A stretch of 64,000 nt of DNA from Sphingomonas panni. Its GTDB lineage: Bacteria > Pseudomonadota > Alphaproteobacteria > Sphingomonadales > Sphingomonadaceae. The position numbers were made by a program, and so were the translations under genes. Within the stretch, counting starts at the first letter, position 1. Each line of letters starts with the position of its first letter. Shown here one piece after another: positions 55,253 through 63,592 of this stretch. The stretch lies in the NCBI RefSeq assembly GCF_022664435.1, contig NZ_JAKREU010000003.1:1-64000 (forward strand), read 5' to 3'. The notes under the pieces are model-generated. The model saw only the letters and a program-made list of their open reading frames with translations. It did not search any database and was not told the DNA's origin.

Positions 55253-57481
55253 TCAGCCCTCGATCTTCGAAAAATCGGCGACCCGGTGTACCGCGTCGCG
55301 CACCCGTGCCAGCAGCGCGAGCCGCGCGGTGCGCTTGTGCGGGTCGGCATCGTTGACCGTGACGTCGGTGAAGAAGGCGTCGATCGGCGCGCGCAGCGTC
55401 GCGAGCGCCGCCATGGCCCCGGCGAAGCCCTCCGCCTCGACCGCCGCGGCCGCCTGCGGCTCCGCCGCATCCAGCGCCGCGATCAGCGCGGCTTCGGCCG
55501 GCTCGCGATCATAGTCGCGCGCCTCGCGCTCGGTCCGCGCATATTCGGCGACGACGGGCGCGAAGTCGGGGTCCTCGACCATGGCGAGGGGGTCCTCTTC
55601 GCCGGTTTCGGGGATATGCTTGCTGGCGCCGGGCGCTTCCTTCTTGAGGATATTCGCCGCGCGCTTGTACCCGGCGAGCAGGTTCGCGCCGTCTTCGGTC
55701 GTGACGAAGGCTTGGAGGGCATGGACGCGGGCCAGCAGGCGGACGAGATCGTCCTCGCCGCCCAGCGCGAACACCGCGTCGATCAGGTCGTGGCGGACGC
55801 CCGCTTCGCGTTGCTGGACTTTCAGGCGGTCGGCGAAGAAGTCGAGGACATCTTCATGCGCGGTCGCCCCGGCAGCCGACGCTGCCTTCGACAGCGACAC
55901 GCGAACGCCATTGTCGAGCAGCAGCGCCAGCACGCCCAACGCCGAACGCCGCAACGCGAACGGGTCCTTCGACCCGCTGGGCTTCAACCCGACCGCGAAG
56001 AACTGGACGATGCTGTCCAGCTTGTCCGCCAGCGCCACCGCCACCGTCACCGGCGCAGTCGGAACGTCGTCCCCCTGCCCGACCGGCTTGTAATGGTCAC
56101 GCACTGCCTCAGCGATCTCGACCGGCTCGCCCTGCGCGGCGGCATAATAGCCGCCCATCAGCCCCTGCAATTCGGGGAACTCGCCGACCATGCCGGTGAC
56201 CAGATCGGCCTTGGCCAGTCGCGCGGCACGCTCGGCCATGTCGGCCAACCGCTCCCTCTCCCCTTCAGGGGAGAGGGCTGGGGAGAGGGGCGTGTCCGCG
56301 AGAGTCGAAGCTTCGGTGAAAGCCCCCTCTCCCAACCCTCTCCCCTGAAGGGGAGAGGGCTTTACTACGCCGCTCTCAACCAGCCACCGGGCGAGCTTCG
56401 CGACCCGCTCGACCTTGTCGGCGACCGTGCCCAGCTTCTCGTGAAACACGATCTTCTCGAGCTTCGGCGACTGGTCCTCCAGCCGCGTCTTCAGATCGGT
56501 TTCGTAGAAGAATTTCGCATCCGACAGCCGCGCCGCCAGCACCTTGGCATTGCCCGCGACGATCCGTTCACCGCCGTCCGCCGCGTCGATATTGGCGGTG
56601 CAGACGAACGCATTCGCCAGCTTGCCGTCCGCATCACGGCAGACGAAATATTTCTGGTTCACCCGCGCGGTCAGCTGGATGACCTCGGGCGGCACGGCCA
56701 GAAACGCCTCGTCGAACCGCCCCAGCAACGGCACCGGCCACTCGGTCAGCCCGGCATTCTCCGCCAGCAATCCTTCATCCTCGACCAGCGTCAGCCCGGC
56801 ACCCTGCGCCGCCATCTTGGCGCCGACCGCGATGATCGCCGCGCGCTCATTCTGGTCGACGATGACATGCGCGTCGCGCAGCGTCTCGACATAGCTGTCG
56901 GCGGAAGCGATCGTCACCGGCCCATCGTGGTGGAAGCGATGCCCCATCGTCTCCGTACCGCTCACCACGCCGGCAACCTCGCACGGCACCACCGCGCCGC
57001 CGAACAGCGCGACGATCCCCTGCAACGGCCGTACCCAGCGCGGGCTTTCCGGGCTGAGCGACGCCGTGCCCCACCGCATCGACTTGGACCACGGGAACGC
57101 GCGCACGATCGCGGGGATGGCGGCGGCAAGGACCGTGGCCGTCTCCCGCCCCGGCACCTCGGTCACCGCGAACAACACGCCGTCGCGCTCGGTCAGCGCC
57201 TCCCGCGTCAGCCCGGTCTTGCGCAAAAACCCTTCCAGCGCCTGTGGCGGCGCCGAGGCGCGCGGCCCCTTCACTTCCTCGCGCACCGGCTCGGTCGCAT
57301 CCGGCAAGTCGTGCGCGATCAGCGTCAGCCGCCGCGGCGTCGCATAGGTCGTGATCCGCGGCGCGGCGATCCCGGCCTTCGCCAGTTCCCCGACGAACAG
57401 CTTGGCCAAATCCTCACGAGCCTTGGCCTGCATCCGCGCGGGAATTTCCTCGCTGCGCAGTTCGAGCAGAAAATCGGTCAT
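55253..57481 (-). CDS. glyS: Glycyl-tRNA synthetase beta subunit, with an in-frame repeat insertion
   Basis: 742 aa from ATG 57481, which overlaps the glyQ stop by 4 bp; an earlier in-frame start at 57511 is less likely. The N-terminus [14 protein letters not shown] and the conserved [24 protein letters not shown] and [10 protein letters not shown] segments identify GlyS. The beta subunit with GlyQ forms the tetramer that charges tRNA-Gly. Residues about 375-410 ([14 protein letters not shown]...[11 protein letters not shown]) are not family sequence: they are the translation of a 106-bp palindromic repeat inserted in frame. The rest of the protein appears intact. Confidence 0.95.
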   Translation of the reverse strand: MTDFLLELRSEEIPARMQAKAREDLAKLFVGELAKAGIAAPRITTYATPRRLTLIAHDLPDATEPVREEVKGPRASAPPQALEGFLRKTGLTREALTERDGVLFAVTEVPGRETATVLAAAIPAIVRAFPWSKSMRWGTASLSPESPRWVRPLQGIVALFGGAVVPCEVAGVVSGTETMGHRFHHDGPVTIASADSYVETLRDAHVIVDQNERAAIIAVGAKMAAQGAGLTLVEDEGLLAENAGLTEWPVPLLGRFDEAFLAVPPEVIQLTARVNQKYFVCRDADGKLANAFVCTANIDAADGGERIVAGNAKVLAARLSDAKFFYETDLKTRLEDQSPKLEKIVFHEKLGTVADKVERVAKLARWLVESGVVKPSPLQGRGLGEGAFTEASTLADTPLSPALSPEGERERLADMAERAARLAKADLVTGMVGEFPELQGLMGGYYAAAQGEPVEIAEAVRDHYKPVGQGDDVPTAPVTVAVALADKLDSIVQFFAVGLKPSGSKDPFALRRSALGVLALLLDNGVRVSLSKAASAAGATAHEDVLDFFADRLKVQQREAGVRHDLIDAVFALGGEDDLVRLLARVHALQAFVTTEDGANLLAGYKRAANILKKEAPGASKHIPETGEEDPLAMVEDPDFAPVVAEYARTEREARDYDREPAEAALIAALDAAEPQAAAAVEAEGFAGAMAALATLRAPIDAFFTDVTVNDADPHKRTARLALLARVRDAVHRVADFSKIEG
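56254..56359. repeat. 106-bp palindromic repeat inserted inside glyS
   Basis: The ends CCCTCTCCCCTTCAGGGGAG... (56254) and ...CTCCCCTGAAGGGGAGAGGG (ending at 56359) are about 36 bp each and nearly complementary. The middle is 33 bp. The translated frame has no stop and keeps the glyS frame. Confidence 0.92.
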
Positions 57482-58371
57482 GCCACCCACCCCGGATACT
57501 TCGCCTGCCATGTCGGCGTCTGCGTCTCGATGAACTTCGCGCAGCTGGCCTTCGCCAGATCGCGCACCCGGCCGATATAGGCCTGCCGTTCCGCGACCGA
57601 GATCACGCCACGCGCGTTCAGCAGGTTGAACACATGGCTCGCCTCGATCGCCTGTTCATAGGCCGCGATCGGCACGTCGTTCGCCAGCGCATTCTCGCAC
57701 TCCGCCGCCGCCTTCCTGAACAGGTCGAACAGGCCGTCGGTATCGGCGACCTCGAAATTCCATTTCGACATCTGGCGCTCGTTTTCGAGGAATACGTCGC
57801 CATAGGTGACGCCGGCGTCATTGAACGCCAGATCGTACACGCTGTCCTTATCCTGGATATACATTGCCAGCCGCTCCAACCCATAGGTCAGCTCGCCCGC
57901 GACCGGCTTGCAGTCGAACCCGCCCATCTGCTGGAAATAGGTGAACTGGGTGACTTCCATCCCGTCGCACCATACTTCCCAGCCGAGGCCCCATGCGCCC
58001 AGCGTCGGCGATTCCCAATCGTCCTCGACGAAACGGATGTCGTGGTGGGTGAAGTCGATCCCGATCGCCGCCAGCGACCCCAGATACAATTCCTGCAGGT
58101 TCGGCGGCGACGGCTTCAGGATCACCTGATACTGGTAATAATGCTGCAACCGGTTCGGGTTCTCACCATAGCGCCCGTCGGTCGGCCGGCGCGACGGCTG
58201 GACGAACGCGGCGTTCCACGGCTCCGGCCCCAGCGCGCGCAGCGTCGTCGCCGGGTGGAACGTCCCCGCCCCCATCCGCATGTCATAGGGTTGCAGGATG
58301 ACGCAGCCCTTGTCGCTCCAATAGTCATGGAGCGTCAGGATCATTTTCTGGAAGCTGAGCGGGGCGGACAT
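57478..58371 (-). CDS. glyQ: Glycyl-tRNA synthetase alpha subunit
   Basis: 297 aa. [46 protein letters not shown] and [32 protein letters not shown] are diagnostic of GlyQ, the catalytic class IIc-type alpha chain. [14 protein letters not shown] carries motif 3. It forms the alpha2beta2 enzyme with GlyS, whose start overlaps its stop. First gene of the glyQ-glyS(-ppdK) run. Confidence 0.96.
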   Translation of the reverse strand: MSAPLSFQKMILTLHDYWSDKGCVILQPYDMRMGAGTFHPATTLRALGPEPWNAAFVQPSRRPTDGRYGENPNRLQHYYQYQVILKPSPPNLQELYLGSLAAIGIDFTHHDIRFVEDDWESPTLGAWGLGWEVWCDGMEVTQFTYFQQMGGFDCKPVAGELTYGLERLAMYIQDKDSVYDLAFNDAGVTYGDVFLENERQMSKWNFEVADTDGLFDLFRKAAAECENALANDVPIAAYEQAIEASHVFNLLNARGVISVAERQAYIGRVRDLAKASCAKFIETQTPTWQAKYPGWVA

Positions 58372-58442
58372 GGTTTCGCCTTTGAATGCAGGAATGTCCC
58401 GCGCCTAGCCGGATCGCCAATCGCCGGTCAAGCGAACCGCAT

Positions 58443-58512
58443 GTCAGGTTCGAACGACATCATGTCAGGTAGTATTGACACAAAGCACGAATCTACAGAT
58501 ATATAGTCAGGT
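58443..58512. repeat. Three GTCAGGT direct repeats at 21 and 42 bp spacing
   Basis: GTCAGGT occurs exactly at 58443-58449, 58464-58470 and 58506-58512. The first two starts are 21 bp apart and the last two 42 bp, i.e. two and four DNA helical turns. They flank the -35/-10 region of the downstream gene group and may be operators for its XRE regulator. Confidence 0.6.
58475..58503 (+). promoter_or_regulatory. Probable sigma-70 promoter of the XRE gene group
   Basis: TTGACA at 58475-58480 is followed after 17 bp by GATATA (58498-58503), overlapping a TATATA. The -35 is a perfect consensus match. It lies between GTCAGGT repeats and about 55 bp before the first small gene at 58559. Confidence 0.65.
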
Positions 58513-58558
58513 AAACACGACACATTGTCGCTGATCGTTGACATGGAAGGCTTCGTCG

Positions 58559-58732
58559 ATGCCCCGTCCCGGCACCCAAGGCTCCACGCTGTTCGTCGTC
58601 GCGCTATGCGCCGCCGTCGCCGCAATGGCCGCCGACCGCAACGAACGGCCCACACCGCCCCCCGCGCCAAGCAGCGGCATCTCTTTCGCCGCGCAGCTCG
58701 GCGACGCGGCGGTGTCGCTATCGTGGCGCTGA
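58559..58732 (+). CDS. Small secreted or membrane protein of unknown function
   Basis: 57 aa from ATG 58559 with GGAAGG upstream; an earlier ATG at 58538 lacks a good site. A hydrophobic segment (TLFVVALCAAVAAMAADRN) looks like a signal peptide or anchor and is followed by a proline-rich stretch and ISFAAQLGDAAVSLSWR. It lies 7 bp before the XRE gene and after the promoter, so it is probably the first gene of that unit. Not recognised. Confidence 0.5.
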   Translation: MPRPGTQGSTLFVVALCAAVAAMAADRNERPTPPPAPSSGISFAAQLGDAAVSLSWR

Positions 58733-58739
58733 GCGGTTC

Positions 58740-58940
58740 GTGAAGAACCGGCTGAAGATCCTGCGCGCGGAACGCGACTGGAGCCAGGCCGAACTGGCCG
58801 GACGGCTCGACGTGTCGCGCCAGGCGGTGAACGCGATCGAGACCGGCAAGCACGACCCGTCGCTGCCACTGGCCTTCCGCATGAGCCGGTTGTTCGACCT
58901 GCCGATCGAAGCGATTTTCAAGGATGACGTCGATGGTTGA
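58740..58940 (+). CDS. XRE-family helix-turn-helix regulator
   Basis: 66 aa from a GTG start. Nearly the whole protein is one Cro/CI-type HTH: RLKILRAERDWSQAELAGRLDVSRQAVNAIETGKHDPSLPLAFRMSRLFDLPIEAIF. This compact form (YgzD/Xre-like) commonly pairs with a membrane protein in the next gene. Its stop overlaps the membrane-protein start. The three GTCAGGT repeats upstream are likely sites. The signal it responds to is unknown. Confidence 0.9.
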   Translation: MKNRLKILRAERDWSQAELAGRLDVSRQAVNAIETGKHDPSLPLAFRMSRLFDLPIEAIFKDDVDG

Positions 58941-59370
58941 GGATTGGGGCACCGCCCGCGAACGACAGCGCCGCCGGCGGCGATGGAAATGGGTGGCGGC
59001 GGCCATCGCCGTCGTCGCGCTGACTCCGCTGGTCACGACCTTCGTGCTGGGCATCGTCGAGGAGTATAGCGAGGTCGCCGACCCTGCGCGGGCGATCCGC
59101 ACCCGCGACCATGCCGGCTACATCGCCATCGGCATCGCGATGCTGGGCGCGCTCGTCTTCAACCTCCGCATCTGGCGCAATGCCGATGAGGTCGAGCGGC
59201 AACAGCTGACCGCCGCCGCCGCGGTGACGGGGATCGCCGCATTGATCGCGCTGCCGGTCCTATCGCTGGCGCAGAAGCCGCTGGCCCTGCCCAACCCGGC
59301 GATGATCGGCTGGGGCATCGCCATCGCCGCGCTGGTCGCGACCCGTATCGTCCAGCGCCTGCGCGGATGA
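58933..59370 (+). CDS. Membrane protein paired with the XRE regulator
   Basis: 145 aa from ATG 58933 (AAGG 9 nt upstream; ATG 58924 is an alternative). A basic N-terminus (ARERQRRRRRWKW) precedes hydrophobic segments AAAIAVVALTPLVTTFVLGI, YIAIGIAMLGALVFNL, VTGIAALIALPVLSLA and IGWGIAIAALVATRIV, so about four membrane helices. Overlaps the XRE gene by 8 bp and the next gene by 4 bp (ATGA). The XRE-plus-membrane arrangement is common, with the membrane part thought to sense or modulate; the function here is not known. Confidence 0.75.
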   Translation: MVEDWGTARERQRRRRRWKWVAAAIAVVALTPLVTTFVLGIVEEYSEVADPARAIRTRDHAGYIAIGIAMLGALVFNLRIWRNADEVERQQLTAAAAVTGIAALIALPVLSLAQKPLALPNPAMIGWGIAIAALVATRIVQRLRG

Positions 59371-60224
59371 TCGCGCGGATCGTCGCCGCGCTGCTCGGCT
59401 GGCTGTCGCTGGCCAGCCCGGTCGCGGCTCCGGCGGTGCTGGCACCGGCCCTGTGGGTCGCGCGCGATGCCGACACGACCATCTGGCTGTTCGGCACGGT
59501 GCATCAGCTGCGTCCCCGTACGCCGTGGCTGAGCGGCGCGGTGGCGGACGCCTTCGCCGGCAGCGACACGCTGGTCCTCGAAATCGTCGAACCCTCGCCG
59601 GACGAGATGGCCGCCGCGGTGGTGCAGGTCACGCCGCCCCGCCCCGCCCCGCTGCCGGGCGAACTCGACCGCCGGCTGCGCGCGCGGGCGGCGGAGCTGG
59701 GCTTTCCCCGCAACGCCTTCGACGCCACCGCCCCATGGTTCGCCGCGACGGTCCTCGCCGCCCAGCCGCTCGCGCAAGCCGGCTATCGCAGCGATCCCGC
59801 CCCCGAAACCCTGCTGACGACCCTGGCCGAGCGAAGCGGCAAGCCGGTCACGGCGTTCGAGACGCTGGGCCAGCAGCTCGGCATCTTCGCCGCCCTGCCG
59901 CAGGGCGCGCAGCGGACGATGCTGGAGCGCACCCTCGCCGAGCGCGATCCGGTGCCGGCGATGGACCGGGTGGTCGCCACCTGGGGCCGGGGCGACATGG
60001 CGACGCTCGACCGGTTACTGGGCGAGGATATGGCGGAGGCCGGACCGGCGGTACGCACCGCGCTGCTCGACCGGCGCAACGCCGCTTGGGCGAAGACGAT
60101 TGCCGGGTGGATGGATCGGCCCGGCACGCGGTTCGTCGCGGTCGGAGCGGGGCATCTGACCGGGCCGGGCAGCGTGCAGGAGCGGCTGCGGGCGCGGGGG
60201 GTGGAGGTGAAGCGGGTGCGATAG
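59367..60224 (+). CDS. TraB/GumN-family protein
   Basis: 285 aa. Signal-peptide-like start ([21 protein letters not shown]), then [21 protein letters not shown], the GTxH motif of the TraB/GumN (Tiki/ChaN-like) family, DTLVLEIVE with the second acidic site, and the C-terminal [20 protein letters not shown] with GxGHLxG. Family members are putative metal-dependent proteases of the Tiki type; the function in bacteria is not well defined. Translationally coupled to the upstream membrane protein. Probably periplasmic. Confidence 0.9.
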   Translation: MIARIVAALLGWLSLASPVAAPAVLAPALWVARDADTTIWLFGTVHQLRPRTPWLSGAVADAFAGSDTLVLEIVEPSPDEMAAAVVQVTPPRPAPLPGELDRRLRARAAELGFPRNAFDATAPWFAATVLAAQPLAQAGYRSDPAPETLLTTLAERSGKPVTAFETLGQQLGIFAALPQGAQRTMLERTLAERDPVPAMDRVVATWGRGDMATLDRLLGEDMAEAGPAVRTALLDRRNAAWAKTIAGWMDRPGTRFVAVGAGHLTGPGSVQERLRARGVEVKRVR

Positions 60225-60242
60225 CCTCCGCCCTCCCGCCAC

Positions 60243-60357
60243 CAACCCCGTTCGGTTCGAGCAGCTTCGAGCCTGTCGAGAAGCGTCCGTCGAGAACGCC
60301 CCGTTTGAGGCATCCCCTTCTCGACTTCGGTTCTCGACAAGCTCGAAGCAAACGGGG
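60243..60357. repeat. Dispersed palindromic repeat, second full copy
   Basis: About 115 bp starting CCCCGTTCGGTTCGAGCAGC and ending CTCGAAGCAAACGGGG, nearly identical to the copy at 19843-19962 over its length. It has GCCTGTCGAGAA and TTCTCGACAAGCTCGAA. It lies between the TraB-like gene and rplY. Confidence 0.85.
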
Positions 60358-60492
60358 AGAGGGATCGGACAAGGGCAGCAACCTTGCCTTTCGCCCCGAA
60401 CTCCCCTATGCGCCCGCGCTTGTTCGTGCCGGGGTCATCCCTGGAGGCCCGGCCGTGCAAGACACAGAAACCAAGCATTCAAGGAAGACATG

Positions 60493-61170
60493 ATGAGCGA
60501 CACGCTGAATCTGTCGGCCGAGACGCGCGATCGGGTAGGCAAGGGAGCCTCCCGCGCCCTGCGTCGCGATGGCCGCGTCCCCGCCGTGATCTATGGCAAC
60601 AAGCAGGACCCGGAGGGCATTCACCTGAACGCCCGCGAACTCATGAAGGCGCTGATGACCGGCCACTTCATGAACTCGGTCATCATGGTCGATGTCGGCG
60701 GCAAGAAGGTTCGCACCCTGGCCAAGGACGTCGCCTTCGACGTCGTCACCGACCAGCCGATCCATGTCGACTTCCTGCGCATCGCCAAGAACGCGACCGT
60801 GACCGTCGCCGTGCCGGTGTCGTTCATCAACGAAGACGACGCGCCCGGCATCAAGCGGGACGGCGGCGTGCTGAACGTCGTGACCCATGAGCTGGAACTG
60901 ACCGTCGAAGCGTCGAACATCCCGACCGAGATCGTCGTCGACCTGACCGGCCGCGAAGTCGGCGACTCGATCCACCTGTCGGACGTGAAGCTGCCGAACG
61001 GCGCCGAAACCGCCGCCGATGCGGAAACCGTGACCGTCGCGACGATCACCCAGCCGACGACGCTGACCGCCGAAGACGAAGCGCTCGACGCCGAAGTCGC
61101 CGAGGCGCAGGCTGCCGAGGCGGAAGCCGAAGCCGCTGCCGAGGAAGGCGAGGACAAGGCCGAGGGCTGA
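60493..61170 (+). CDS. rplY: 50S ribosomal protein L25 / general stress protein Ctc
   Basis: 225 aa from ATG 60493 (AAGGAAG; an ATG 3 bp earlier is possible). The L25 domain at about residues 1-95 includes [26 protein letters not shown] and HVDFLRI; the Ctc C-terminal domain ([28 protein letters not shown]) follows, with an Ala/Glu-rich tail. It binds 5S rRNA in the large subunit. It is followed by a terminator and pth, as in many alphaproteobacteria. Confidence 0.95.
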   Translation: MSDTLNLSAETRDRVGKGASRALRRDGRVPAVIYGNKQDPEGIHLNARELMKALMTGHFMNSVIMVDVGGKKVRTLAKDVAFDVVTDQPIHVDFLRIAKNATVTVAVPVSFINEDDAPGIKRDGGVLNVVTHELELTVEASNIPTEIVVDLTGREVGDSIHLSDVKLPNGAETAADAETVTVATITQPTTLTAEDEALDAEVAEAQAAEAEAEAAAEEGEDKAEG

Positions 61171-61193
61171 TCCGCCCCGCCTCGTGCTGCGTT

Positions 61194-61229
61194 GGGGAGC
61201 GGGATGGCGATGCCGTCCCGCTCCCCTTT
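61194..61229 (+). terminator. Intrinsic terminator after rplY
   Basis: GGGGAGCGGGA (61194-61204) pairs with TCCCGCTCCCC (61216-61226); the inner GGC/GCC extends the stem, and TTT follows. It is 24 bp after the rplY stop. Confidence 0.85.
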
Positions 61230-61253
61230 GCGTTTGGGGGTGCGCACTCCCCA

Positions 61254-61477
61254 CGTCATCCCGGCGCAGGCCGGGATCCATGGACACGGCCAGCCCGCGC
61301 CTCGATCGCGACCACCCGACACGATGGATTCCGGTCTCCGCCGGAATGACGACGGTAGCGAGGCGAAAACCCTGCCCCGCCTCGTCGTTCCCGCGAAGGC
61401 GGGAACCCATAAACGCAACGTAGCGACTCCATGCCTAACGCCAGCGCATATGGATTCCCGCCTTCGCGGGAATGACG
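61254..61477. repeat. Cluster of CGTCATTCC-type palindromes between rplY and pth
   Basis: Four units in two inverted pairs: ACGTCATCCCGGCGCAGGCCGG with ...GGATTCCGGTCTCCGCCGGAATGACG, and CGTCGTTCCCGCGAAGGCGGGAA with ...GGATTCCCGCCTTCGCGGGAATGACG. No gene is seen in the 369-bp interval apart from the rplY terminator. Confidence 0.88.
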
Positions 61478-61539
61478 ATAGTGGTGGTGCGCGCCCGCAC
61501 CCGCTACAGCCCCTCACCCGCCACCCGAAGGACGCCCCA

Positions 61540-62106
61540 ATGCAGCTCTGGACCGGCCTGGGAAATCCCGGCCCGCAATATGCGATGCATCGCCACAATA
61601 TCGGCTTCATGGCGGTGGACGCGATCGCCGAGGTCCATGGCTTCGCCGCGCCGAAACGCGCGTTCCAGGGCTGGGTGCAGGAAGGGCGGATCGGCACGCA
61701 GAAGGTGCTGCTGCTGAAACCCGGCACCTATATGAACGAAAGCGGCCGCTCGGTCGGCGAAGCGATGCGCTTCTACAAGCTGACCCCGGCCGACGTGACC
61801 CTGTTCCACGACGAACTCGACCTCGCGCCGTTCAAGCTGAAGGTAAAGGTCGGCGGCGGCCATGCCGGGCATAACGGCCTGCGTTCGACCGACGCGCATA
61901 TCGGGCCGGACTTCCGTCGCATCCGCCTCGGCATCGGCCATCCGGGCCACAAGGACCGGGTGACGCCTTATGTGCTGGGCAATTTCGCGAAGGCCGAACT
62001 GGACGACCTGACCGACCTGCTGGGCGCGGTCGCCGCCGAAGCGCCGTGGCTGGCGGCGAACGACGATGTGCGCTTCATGAACGAGGTAGCACGGCGGATG
62101 GGGTGA
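61540..62106 (+). CDS. pth: Peptidyl-tRNA hydrolase
   Basis: 188 aa from ATG 61540 (GAAGGAC upstream); the long frame reaching further upstream reads through the repeat cluster. WTGLGNPGPQYAMHRHNIGFMAVDAIA carries the catalytic His, LLKPGTYMNESGRSVGEAM and VFHDELDLAPFKLKVKVGGGHAGHNGLRS-type text the substrate loop, and GIGHPG the C-terminal turn. It recycles peptidyl-tRNA dropped from ribosomes. Located after rplY. Confidence 0.96.
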   Translation: MQLWTGLGNPGPQYAMHRHNIGFMAVDAIAEVHGFAAPKRAFQGWVQEGRIGTQKVLLLKPGTYMNESGRSVGEAMRFYKLTPADVTLFHDELDLAPFKLKVKVGGGHAGHNGLRSTDAHIGPDFRRIRLGIGHPGHKDRVTPYVLGNFAKAELDDLTDLLGAVAAEAPWLAANDDVRFMNEVARRMG

Positions 62107-62128
62107 AGGAGCGAGGCCTCCGCGCGCC

Positions 62129-62225
62129 CATCGTCATTCCCGCGAAGGCGGGAATCCATATGCGCCGACGCTGCGGCACCATCGCGGACGTCAGCGTCTA
62201 TGGACTCCCGCCTTCGCAGGAGTGA
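62129..62225. repeat. Palindromic repeat pair between pth and the AraC gene
   Basis: ATCGTCATTCCCGCGAAGGC... faces ...GGACTCCCGCCTTCGCAGGAGTGACG across about 45 bp; the same unit as at 34.9 and 61.4 kb, with a few changes on the right side. Confidence 0.85.
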
Positions 62226-62318
62226 CGAACGAGACTGGAAGCATCGACTTCCGCAAGATCGGTCGAGCGCCTCCGCCCTTCCCCAGCGCATACCGCCCAT
62301 GCCACACAGGGAACGGAC

Positions 62319-63182
62319 ATGACGGCGACCGCCACACCCTATCACGACCGGATGATGCGAGCGCTCGACCATATCGACCGGCATCTGGACGACGATCTCG
62401 ACCTCGCCAGCATCAGCGCGGTCGCGGCCTTTTCGAAATATCACTTTCATCGCCAGTTCGTGGCGACCTTCGGATTGCCGGTCTATCGCTACGTCCAGCT
62501 TGCCCGGCTGCAACGCGCATCGCACCGGCTGGCGTTCCACGCCGGTCGCGTGACCGATGTCGCGCTGGATGCCGGCTATGATGCCCCCGACGCCTTTGCC
62601 CGCGCCTTTCGCCGGCAATTCGGGCAGTCGCCGTCCGCCTTCCGTTCCGCGCCCGACTGGGCACCGTGGCGCGCGGCGCTCCTGCCGCTCGACCAAGCGA
62701 GGAACCGATTCATGCCGACCTGTGACGTCACCATCCGCCACTTCCCCGACACGCCGATCGCCTATCTGTCGCATGACGGCGACATGGCCAGCATCGGCGA
62801 CACGATCCGCCGCTTCATCGACTGGCGGCGCGCGAACCGCCTGCCCCCGTCGAACGCGGCGACCTTCAACATCTTCCACAGCGACCCGCACGACCTGGCG
62901 GCAGGACCGGTCCGCATCGACCTGTGCGTCGCCACCGATCGCGCGTTTCCCGCCGAAGACGGTATCGCCATGGGCCTGATCCCCGGCGGACGCTGCGCCG
63001 TCATCCGCGTAACCGGCCGCGCCGACGATCTCGAAGCCCCCGCACTGCACCTCTATCGCGACTGGCTGCCGACCAGCGGAGAAGAACCGCGCGACTTCCC
63101 TCTCTTCTGCCAACGCGTCCGCTTCTTTCCGGAGGTGGCGGAACACGACGCGATCACCGACCTGTTCCTGCCACTACGCTAG
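62319..63182 (+). CDS. AraC-family regulator with GyrI-like effector domain
   Basis: 287 aa. N-terminal AraC DNA-binding domain of two helix-turn-helices, about residues 10-110 (DLDLASISAVAAFSKYHFHRQFVATFG; VTDVALDAGYDAPDAFARAFRRQFGQSPS), then a GyrI-like/SRPBCC-type effector part at about 130-287 (VTIRHFPDTPIAYLSHDGDMA, GPVRIDLCVATDRAF, GRCAVIRVTG). This order (DNA-binding first) is that of SoxS/Rob-type and BltR-like regulators that bind lipophilic cations or drugs. No partner gene is obvious. Confidence 0.92.
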   Translation: MTATATPYHDRMMRALDHIDRHLDDDLDLASISAVAAFSKYHFHRQFVATFGLPVYRYVQLARLQRASHRLAFHAGRVTDVALDAGYDAPDAFARAFRRQFGQSPSAFRSAPDWAPWRAALLPLDQARNRFMPTCDVTIRHFPDTPIAYLSHDGDMASIGDTIRRFIDWRRANRLPPSNAATFNIFHSDPHDLAAGPVRIDLCVATDRAFPAEDGIAMGLIPGGRCAVIRVTGRADDLEAPALHLYRDWLPTSGEEPRDFPLFCQRVRFFPEVAEHDAITDLFLPLR

Positions 63183-63206
63183 ACGGCGAACCGCACCCAC
63201 CTCGCA

Positions 63207-63592
63207 CCGTCACCCCGGACTTGATCCGGGGTCCCGCTTCTTCCTTCATACGGCCTGGAAAAAAGGGCACCGGCGCAGGGCCGGAGTACCGAAAATCATC
63301 TTCGCGCGCGTCATCGTCGACAGGAGCGCCTGCCTCCCGGTCCGCCTTGGGGAAAACCGGCTTTCCTACACGCCCCGCCATCGCCATGCTGACCGGATCC
63401 GATCCCCATCCGATGTACCGCCACGCACCGGATCGAACGCAACGCAAACCTCGTACGAGTGTGAACTTTGTGAACTTTGCCCCATCCTTCCGCCGCCAGA
63501 CCGAACGCAACGCAACTACGCCACTAGTGTGAACTTTGTGAACTTTGACCGGGCCTTGCGCCGCGCCGCCCTCGCCCGATAGGAAGCATCCC
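63207..63592. repeat. Repeat-rich intergenic region with a 68-bp tandem duplication
   Basis: The stretch begins with a single GTCACCCCGGACTTGATCC-type unit (63209-63240). From 63434 to 63547 there is a two-copy tandem repeat with 68-bp period: CGAACGCAACGCAA at 63434 and 63502, and AGTGTGAACTTTGTGAACTTTG at 63458-63479 and 63526-63547. Within the latter the 9-mer GTGAACTTT occurs twice in each copy. No gene is supported. Confidence 0.85.

Noticed and set aside
55286..57580. Very long plus-strand open frame (764 codons) opposite glyS
   Set aside because: Antisense shadow of the high-GC glyS gene; arginine/histidine-rich, no recognisable domain, and glyS itself is unmistakable.
61254..62225. 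Regularly spaced repeats as a CRISPR array
   Set aside because: Units are palindromic pairs with irregular spacing and differing sequence, and no cas genes are present.
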